A stretch of DNA of 11,610 nt from Nitriliruptoraceae bacterium (GTDB lineage Bacteria > Actinomycetota > Nitriliruptoria > Nitriliruptorales > Nitriliruptoraceae): NCBI GenBank assembly GCA_007134165.1, contig SLLJ01000483.1:1-11610 (forward strand), read 5' to 3'. The notes beneath the pieces were generated by a model. That model saw only the letters and a list, made by a program, of their open reading frames with translations, was not told where the DNA came from and did no database searches. The position numbers were made by a program, and so were the translations under genes. Positions 6,903 through 11,610 of the stretch are shown in pieces (within the stretch, counting starts at the first letter, position 1; each line of letters opens with the position of its first letter).

Positions 6903-7684
6903 GCCGCCACCGATCGTGGCCTTCGGTCCTGGCGGCGCTGACCCTGCTGACCTCCGCGACCCTGGCCTCCGCCTGCGCCGAACCGGACCTGCCCGAGGGT
7001 GAGGCCGACGACGCCGAGGCAGCCGACGACGGACAGCCACCCGACCCGGCCCGCGAGCAACTGCAGATCGAGCTTGCCGCCCTGGAGGCGACCATCGCCG
7101 CCGCCGCCGCCGCACTGGCCGGGGTGTCGGAAGCGACCCCGGTCGACGAGGCGCGCCGGGCGGGACGGCTCGCGGTCGCGCACCTCGTCGACGACCCGGC
7201 GCTGGCCGGCGCTCAGCGTCCCGAGCAGCGTCCACTGTTCCCCGCCCGCAGCGACGGGCGTGAGGCCGGGGGCGGGGAGGCCGGCGACGCGCTGAGCGCG
7301 GTGTCGACCGCGGCCCGCAGCGCCTCGGGAACGCAGGCCGAGCTCGTCGCCGACGCACTGCGCGACCCGATCGCGGGAGACCTCGGCGCCTGGTCCCGAG
7401 ACCCGGCGGGCATGGTTGCGCTGGTCGAGACCACGATCGCGGTGCACGGCGACCTCGATGCGCTCGAGCAGGCCGTGCTCGAGCTGCCGGGCGAAGGCAC
7501 CCGGGCACTGGCCTGGGCACTGCTGACCGCCGAGGCCACCGACGCCGAGGCCGCCGCGGCCTACGCCGAGCGCGGACTGGCGCACCTGACGGTGATCCGC
7601 ACCTCGTTGGCCGCGATCGACGAGGCCGTCGGCGGCGCTCCGGCCGAGGACCCGACGCCGGATCCGGACGGCGGGGCGCCGTGA
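6899..7684 (+). CDS. Predicted lipoprotein of unknown function
   Basis: I do not recognise this 261-aa protein. Its N-terminus (RHR, hydrophobic 9-22, then ASAC with Cys26) looks like a lipoprotein signal with a weak lipobox, Ala rather than Leu at -3; cleavage by signal peptidase I is the alternative. Residues 27-52 form an acidic, Pro-rich linker. The rest is alanine-rich and predicted mostly helical, with an amphipathic heptad-like stretch at about 52-76 and a C-terminal helical region from about 170 to 244, then a short DPTPDPD tail. There are no further cysteines and no recognisable catalytic motif. It starts inside the last codons of prmA (ATGA) and its stop overlaps the next start (GTGA), so it is expressed with two methyltransferases. 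It is presumably anchored at the outer face of the membrane. Confidence 0.8.
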   Translation: MSRHRSWPSVLAALTLLTSATLASACAEPDLPEGEADDAEAADDGQPPDPAREQLQIELAALEATIAAAAAALAGVSEATPVDEARRAGRLAVAHLVDDPALAGAQRPEQRPLFPARSDGREAGGGEAGDALSAVSTAARSASGTQAELVADALRDPIAGDLGAWSRDPAGMVALVETTIAVHGDLDALEQAVLELPGEGTRALAWALLTAEATDAEAAAAYAERGLAHLTVIRTSLAAIDEAVGGAPAEDPTPDPDGGAP

Positions 7685-9003
7685 GCCGGCGTTCCCGCGG
7701 GCTGCCGCCCGGCCCCCACGAGGTCCGCGTGGCCGGTGTCACCCACGCCGGGCAGGGCGTGGCGCGCGTCGAGGGCAAGGCCGTGTTCGTGCCCGGTGCC
7801 CTGCCGGGCGAACTGGTGCGCCTCACGGTGGTGGACGACCGTGCGCGCTTCGCCCGTGGTCGGCTCGACGCGGTCCTCGAACCGGGCGACGGGCGGACCG
7901 AGCCGCCCTGCCCGTACGCGCAGGACTGCGGCGGCTGCGACCTGCAGCACGCAACACCGGCGGCGCAGCGGGCGCTGAAGACCCGCATCGTGCGGGAACA
8001 ACTCGAGCGCCTCGGGGGGATCGAGGATCCCCCCGTGGAGGACTGCGTGGCGGTCTCGCCAGCTGCCGGCTACCGCAACCAGGCGGTGCTGCACGCCGGG
8101 CCGGACGGTCGGCTCGGCTTCCACCGGGCGGGGACCCACGAGGTCGTGGCGGTCGACCGCTGCCTGGTGCTCAGCGCCGCGGCCCAGGCCGTGCGCGACG
8201 CGGTCGGGGACGACACCGGCGCTGCGCAACTGACCATCCGGGCCCACGGCGAGACGGGACGCTCAGCCGCGGTGCTCACCCCCGGGCCCGGCCCGCTGGA
8301 GCTGCCCGAGGCGCCCGCGGACCTGCTGCTGGCCCAACCCGACGGCTCGCTGCTCACCCTGCGGGGCAGCGACACGCTCGAAGCTGCGGTCGCCGGTCAC
8401 GCCTACCACTTCGACCCCACCAGCTTCTTCCAGGCCAACACCGCCGGCGCCGAGTCGCTGATCACCACGGTGCTCGAGGCGGCCGGCGAGATCGCGGGCC
8501 TCGCGGTCTGGGACCTGTACGCCGGCGTCGGGCTGCTGTCGCTACCGCTGGCCGCGGCCGGCGCCGAGGTCGTCGCGGTCGAGGGGCACGGCCCCGCCGC
8601 CGCCCACGCCCGGGCCAACGCTGAACGCGCCGGGCTCGACCTGCACGTGCTGGCCGAGCCGGTCGAGCGGATGGTGCGCCGGGCGGCCGCAGACCTCACC
8701 GGCGCGACCGGCGCCGCGCGGGGGTCGTCGGACGGGTCGGCCGGAACCCACCACCTCGACCCGCCCGACGTGGTCGTGCTCGACCCGCCCCGCACCGGTG
8801 CGGGTCCCCGGGTGATCGAGTCGCTGATCGCGCTCGCGGTCCCGAGCATCGTGCTGGTCGCCTGCGACGTCGGTGCGCTGGCCCGCGACACCCGGCACCT
8901 GCACACGGGCGGCTACGTGCTCGAATCCGCCCGTCCGCTCGACCTGTTCCCCATGACCCACCACGTCGAGGTAGTGGCCAGCTACCGGCCATCCACCGGC
9001 TGA
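7681..9003 (+). CDS. TrmA/RumA-family RNA 5-methyluridine methyltransferase
   Basis: Cytoplasmic SAM-dependent enzyme making m5U in 23S rRNA or tRNA; the exact target cannot be decided from sequence. Its 440 aa have an N-terminal TRAM (OB-fold RNA-binding) domain at about 10-68 and a full [4Fe-4S] set: Cys77, Cys83, Cys86 and Cys161, spaced C-x5-C-x2-C-x74-C as in RumA (RlmD). The methyltransferase core holds FFQANT (249-254), SAM motif DLYAGVGLLSLPLA (278-291), and DPPRTG (368-373). The nucleophile is Cys395 within VACDVGALARD, where RumA has SCNP. The general base is Glu430 in FPMTHHVE. Residues 339-360 are a Gly/Ser/Thr/Ala-rich insertion just before the VVVLDPP strand. Start GTG at 7681 overlaps the lipoprotein stop. 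A perfect hairpin lies within the gene at 8013-8035. Confidence 0.92.
   Translation: MSRRSRGLPPGPHEVRVAGVTHAGQGVARVEGKAVFVPGALPGELVRLTVVDDRARFARGRLDAVLEPGDGRTEPPCPYAQDCGGCDLQHATPAAQRALKTRIVREQLERLGGIEDPPVEDCVAVSPAAGYRNQAVLHAGPDGRLGFHRAGTHEVVAVDRCLVLSAAAQAVRDAVGDDTGAAQLTIRAHGETGRSAAVLTPGPGPLELPEAPADLLLAQPDGSLLTLRGSDTLEAAVAGHAYHFDPTSFFQANTAGAESLITTVLEAAGEIAGLAVWDLYAGVGLLSLPLAAAGAEVVAVEGHGPAAAHARANAERAGLDLHVLAEPVERMVRRAAADLTGATGAARGSSDGSAGTHHLDPPDVVVLDPPRTGAGPRVIESLIALAVPSIVLVACDVGALARDTRHLHTGGYVLESARPLDLFPMTHHVEVVASYRPSTG
8013..8035 (+). repeat. Perfect inverted repeat inside the RNA methyltransferase gene
   Basis: Arms cggggggatc and gatccccccg pair over 10 bases with a 3-base loop (gag). It encodes residues around LGGIEDPPV (111-119), the linker after the Fe-S cysteine cluster. 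No T-run follows, so it is not an ordinary intrinsic terminator. Confidence 0.75.
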
Positions 9004-9039
9004 GGCGCACGGTCGGTGGGCAACGCGGCTGCGGCCGCG

Positions 9040-9045
9040 TACCTT
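9040..9045 (+). promoter_or_regulatory. Candidate -10 for the SRPBCC / R2lox-like gene pair
   Basis: TACCTT fits TANNNT and lies in the 104-base gap after the RNA methyltransferase stop. A start near 9052 gives a leader of about 56 bases ending in the AGGAGG site (9095-9100). No clear -35 is visible. It suggests the last two plus-strand genes can be transcribed apart from the preceding operon. Confidence 0.4.
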
Positions 9046-9107
9046 GGGGGGCGAGCCGCCGGCCGTCGGGAGCCGCCCGCCCGAGGGGACCGACAGGAGG
9101 CCCATCC

Positions 9108-9608
9108 GTGGAACGCGCCCTGCACTGTTACGCCTACATCGAAGCACCTTTCGACCTCGTGAGCCGGTTGCTCGCCGAGGACGCCGAAGGCGTCCTGCAG
9201 CAGGCCACCGATGCCGCCGCCGAGTCGGCCGGGGAGCTGTCGGGCACGCTGCGCGTGGAGGTGGCCGGCTTCGACGTGTGCCGCGAGGTCAACATCCAGT
9301 TCGGTGACTTCGAGCCCCGTGGGGTGACCCGCAGCGTGGTGCCGTTGCGCTGGGAGGCGGGACAGGGCCGACTGCTGTTCCCGTCGATGTCAGCCGACCT
9401 CGAGGTCTCGGCGGTGATCGTCGACCCGCCCCTGACCCAGATCACGGTCAGCGGCACCTATGCGCCACCGCTCGGCCTGCTGGGCGCCGGGGTGGACCGG
9501 CTCGTGCTGTGGCGGCTGGCCGAGGCGACCGTGCACCGCTTCACCCACGAGATCACCGACGAGTTGCGCCGCCGCATCGAGTCCCTGCCCGACGACGAGC
9601 GGTTCTGA
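9108..9608 (+). CDS. SRPBCC-like (START/Bet v1 fold) protein of unknown function
   Basis: A 166-aa soluble protein with no signal peptide. It starts at GTG 9108 behind a perfect AGGAGG (9095-9100) with 7-base spacing. The order of elements fits a helix-grip fold: a first strand and turn (ALHCYAYIEAPFDLVSRLL, 4-22), short helices to about 42, a run of alternating strands (46-118) including FPSMSADLEVSAV, then the segment SGTYAPPLGLLGAGVDRLVL (115-134) leading into a long C-terminal helix (about 129-158). That SGTY-PP-G-LG-D pattern is what I associate with SRPBCC-type proteins of actinobacteria, whose members bind hydrophobic ligands in a cavity; no ligand or reaction can be named. The next gene starts 4 bases after its stop, so the two are almost certainly translated from the same mRNA. 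Confidence 0.8.
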   Translation: MERALHCYAYIEAPFDLVSRLLAEDAEGVLQQATDAAAESAGELSGTLRVEVAGFDVCREVNIQFGDFEPRGVTRSVVPLRWEAGQGRLLFPSMSADLEVSAVIVDPPLTQITVSGTYAPPLGLLGAGVDRLVLWRLAEATVHRFTHEITDELRRRIESLPDDERF

Positions 9609-9612
9609 GCCG

Positions 9613-10575
9613 GTGGTTGAACCTGGGGCGCCCGACCACGCCGGCCGGTCTGGCCTCGCCGACCTCACTGGCCTCGCCGACCTGACTGGCACGACGCTGC
9701 CCGAACGACTGCTGCTGCTCGGGCTCGCGCAGCCCTGGCCCTCCGACGGGATCGACCCCACCGACGACATCGCGCACCTCGGGGGGCTCCCACCGGCCGA
9801 ACGAGTGCTGCTGGCCCGGCTGTGCCGCACCGTGCTGGCCGGCACGGCCCGGGACCCCGCCATGCTCGCCCCCTTCCTGCAGGTGGCACGTCAGGAGGGC
9901 CGGCTCGCCGACGAGTTGCTGCTCACTCAGATGGGCTTCGCCCAGGCCCGGCACCGCACCGCGCTCGGGCGCTGGCTCGAGGTCACCGGACTCGGTGCGC
10001 AGGCCGCGGAACCCGGCGACGAGGACCCTCACACCCACCGGCTGCTGCACGAGGCGCTCGATCGACTCCAGACCGACCCGGACCTGACGACGCACCTGGC
10101 CACGGTGACCACCGCCCTGCTGGTCGTGGACGGCATGCTCACCGCCGTCGCCGGGCAGGCCGTGGCCCTGGCCTGCCAGCACCGGGGCACCGCCCCGGAC
10201 CTGCACCGGCTGATCACGGCCATCGGCCAGGACCAGCGCCGGATGCTGGCCTGGGCGACGTTCACGTGCCGACGGCTGGTCGCCGCCGACGACCGGCGCT
10301 GGGGGCAGCTCGAGGCGCTGCTGGCCGAGCTGAACCCGCCCGCGCTGGCGGCACTCGCGGCCCTGGCCGGCCCCCCCGGCGCGCCCGGTGCGCCGCTGCT
10401 CGGCCTCGACGGCGCCGCGCTGGCCCGCACCGGCTACGCGCACACGGCCCGGCGGCTGGGCGTGATCGCCACCGGACGGGGGCGTGACCCGCAGCACCTC
10501 GACGTCGATGACGAGCCGTTGGCGCTCGAGCAGCGGCTCGCCGCGGAGCAGGGTTCGCCGGGCAGCCCGGTCTGA
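9613..10575 (+). CDS. R2lox / ribonucleotide reductase R2-like protein with degenerate metal site
   Basis: A 320-aa, mostly helical protein of the ferritin-like R2 superfamily, closest in pattern to the R2-like ligand-binding oxidases (M. tuberculosis Rv0233). Family-like segments are QEGRLADELLLTQMGFAQARH (94-114) and WATFTCRRLVAADDRRW (214-230). Aligned with the R2lox ligands Glu68, Glu101, His104, Glu167, Glu202 and His205, this protein has Thr78, Gln111, His114, Asp173, Gln208 and Met211; the spacings 33, 3, 35 and 3 match exactly. The Val71/Tyr162 ether-crosslink pair reads Asp81/Ala168. It therefore probably does not hold a normal Mn/Fe centre. Residues 253-261 are Pro/Gly-rich and the C-terminus is extended and hydrophilic. 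GTG at 9613 follows the upstream stop by 4 bases with no strong ribosome site, suggesting translational coupling. Confidence 0.8.
   Translation: MVEPGAPDHAGRSGLADLTGLADLTGTTLPERLLLLGLAQPWPSDGIDPTDDIAHLGGLPPAERVLLARLCRTVLAGTARDPAMLAPFLQVARQEGRLADELLLTQMGFAQARHRTALGRWLEVTGLGAQAAEPGDEDPHTHRLLHEALDRLQTDPDLTTHLATVTTALLVVDGMLTAVAGQAVALACQHRGTAPDLHRLITAIGQDQRRMLAWATFTCRRLVAADDRRWGQLEALLAELNPPALAALAALAGPPGAPGAPLLGLDGAALARTGYAHTARRLGVIATGRGRDPQHLDVDDEPLALEQRLAAEQGSPGSPV
9652..9687 (+). repeat. 18-base tandem duplication near the start of the R2lox-like gene
   Basis: Two copies (9652-9669 and 9670-9687) differ at one base (9666 C, 9684 G) and encode GLADLT twice, residues 14-25. It keeps the frame and lies in the poorly conserved N-terminal extension. 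Confidence 0.85.
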
Positions 10576-10589
10576 GCACGTAAAGACCG
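10568..10589. terminator. Weak candidate bidirectional terminator between convergent genes
   Basis: Six-base arms cggtct and agaccg with a 10-base loop span the 15-base gap between the convergent stops at 10575 and 10591. The stem is short and there is no clear T-run on either strand, so a factor-dependent end is just as likely. Confidence 0.25.
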
Positions 10590-10590
10590 T

Positions 10591-11610
10591 TCAGCCCGGG
10601 TCGGTCACCAGCCCGGCGCCGGTCCGGGTCCACCCACGGCCCCGCACCCGCCACACCAGCGACCCCAGGCGCACCACCATCATCGCCTCAACGGCGATCC
10701 ACAGCCCGAGCAGCCCTGCGCCCGTGAGCAGCGCGAGCTGGGCGCCGATGGCGGCGACCGCGGCGGCCAGCAGTGTCCAGGTCCGCAGGTAGCGCAGGTC
10801 CTCGGCGCCGAACAGCACCCCGTCCAGCGCGAACACCGGGGCGTTGACCACCTGCGCGAGCGCCAGCAGCCACCAGGTGGTGGCCACCGCCGCCAGCACC
10901 GCCGGGTCGTCGCTGAACAGGCGCGGCAGCACCCCGGCGCCGGCCAGCAGCACCGCCCCGATCCCGACGCCGGCGCCCACTCCCCAGCGCACCGCCACCC
11001 GGGCCAGCGCGCGGGCCTCGGCGACCTGTCCGGCACCCAACGCCCGCGCCACGAGGGTCTGCACCGCCACCGCCACGCCGTCGAGGAGGAACGAGACCAC
11101 CAGGAAGGTCTGGTGCAGCAGCTGGTGCGCGGCGGCGGTGACCGCCCCGTCGCGGGCGGCCGCGGAGGTCACGACCAGCAGGCCGAGCAGCAGCCCACCG
11201 GTGCGCAGCACCAGATCGCGGCTGACCACCGCCATCGCCGTGAGCTCACGGCGGCCCGGACGCCCATGCCCGCGCAGCGGCAGCCGGGTCCGACCGATCA
11301 GCACCCCGAGCAGCACGACCGTGAGTGCCTGCGCGAGCAGCGTCCCCCAGGCCGCTCCGGCGATCCCCCACTGCAAGCCCAGCACCATCCAGGGAGTCAG
11401 CCCCGCGTTGAGCGCGGTCGCCAGCGCCACGACGACCAGCGGCGTGCGGGTGTCGGCCACCCCCCGGAACGCCCCGTGACCGACGAAGCCGAGCAGCAGC
11501 AGCGGGACCCCGAGCGCCCGCACCCGCAGGTACTCGCTGCCGGGTCCGACCAGTTCGTCCACCGCACCCAGCGCCCGCAGCAGCCCGGGGGCGGTGAGCA
11601 GCAGCAGCCC
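10591..11610 (-). CDS. MATE family (DinF-like) efflux protein, N-terminus beyond the right edge
   Basis: Multidrug and toxin extrusion family membrane antiporter that exports cations or other compounds using an Na+ or H+ gradient. 339 residues are visible; the frame is open to the window edge, so the start and roughly the first 90-110 residues are outside. The segment YLRVRALGVPLLLLGFVGHGAFRG followed by DTRTPL is the conserved MATE/DinF region between helices 4 and 5. About eight further hydrophobic segments follow, including VSFLLDGVAVAVQTLVARALGAG, which is the matching repeat in the second half of the protein. A GTG within the frame at 11562 could start an open frame but would cut the conserved fold, so it is not the gene start. 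The C-terminus is a short basic tail. It is convergent with the R2lox-like gene, 15 bases apart. Confidence 0.9.
   Translation of the reverse strand, partial: GLLLLTAPGLLRALGAVDELVGPGSEYLRVRALGVPLLLLGFVGHGAFRGVADTRTPLVVVALATALNAGLTPWMVLGLQWGIAGAAWGTLLAQALTVVLLGVLIGRTRLPLRGHGRPGRRELTAMAVVSRDLVLRTGGLLLGLLVVTSAAARDGAVTAAAHQLLHQTFLVVSFLLDGVAVAVQTLVARALGAGQVAEARALARVAVRWGVGAGVGIGAVLLAGAGVLPRLFSDDPAVLAAVATTWWLLALAQVVNAPVFALDGVLFGAEDLRYLRTWTLLAAAVAAIGAQLALLTGAGLLGLWIAVEAMMVVRLGSLVWRVRGRGWTRTGAGLVTDPG

Noticed and set aside
9031..9038. Palindrome gcggccgc near the candidate promoter of the SRPBCC gene
   Set aside because: Eight-base GC palindromes are expected by chance at this base composition and nothing else marks it as an operator.
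1..11610. tRNA, rRNA, CRISPR array, insertion sequence, prophage or attachment site
   Set aside because: No regularly spaced repeats, transposase or integrase motifs, or tRNA-like folds were seen. Nearly all sequence is used by ordinary genes with uniform codon use.

Overview
The window comes from a very GC-rich bacterium, most likely a member of the Actinomycetota. The signs are third positions that are almost all G or C, frequent GTG/TTG starts, 4-base stop/start overlaps, and a divergent intergenic region with a TANNNT-type -10 only six bases from a GTG start, which suggests leaderless mRNA. A cytochrome c domain fused to cytochrome oxidase subunit II (caa3 type) is unlike the bcc-aa3 arrangement of Mycobacterium, Corynebacterium and Streptomyces. 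It hints at a deeper branch of the phylum, but this is inference and no 16S or other marker is present.

Layout. (1) Minus strand, 1-4781: an ABC transporter pair (ATPase then ABC-2 permease, overlapping by 4 bases), a 212-base gap, then ctaC (caa3 subunit II with a heme c domain) and ctaD (subunit I, running off the left edge). (2) A short divergent promoter region, about 4782-4854. (3) Plus strand, 4855-9003: four genes chained by 4-base overlaps, namely an AI-2E-family membrane protein, prmA (ribosomal protein L11 methyltransferase), an unrecognised predicted lipoprotein, and a TrmA/RumA-family RNA m5U methyltransferase with a TRAM domain and an intact Fe-S cysteine set. (4) Plus strand, 9108-10575: a pair made of an SRPBCC-like protein and a protein of the R2-like ligand-binding oxidase (R2lox) superfamily that has lost nearly all metal ligands. 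(5) Minus strand, 10591 to the right edge: a MATE/DinF-family exporter lacking its N-terminus in this window, convergent with the pair.

How the parts work together. The left block supplies the catalytic core of a terminal oxidase, perhaps with an ABC exporter linked to heme or cytochrome biogenesis. The middle operon joins two translation-related methyltransferases to two envelope proteins, and the tight coupling suggests co-expression.

The most interesting item is the R2lox-like protein at 9613-10575. Helix spacing and the C-terminal helix motif match the family, yet of the six metal ligands only one His is kept; the others read Thr, Gln, Asp, Gln and Met, and the crosslinking Val/Tyr pair is gone. 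It looks like a non-catalytic or re-purposed four-helix protein, co-encoded with a lipid- or hydrophobe-binding-type SRPBCC protein. No tRNA, rRNA, CRISPR, insertion sequence or phage gene was seen, and no gene-free stretch exceeds 300 bases.
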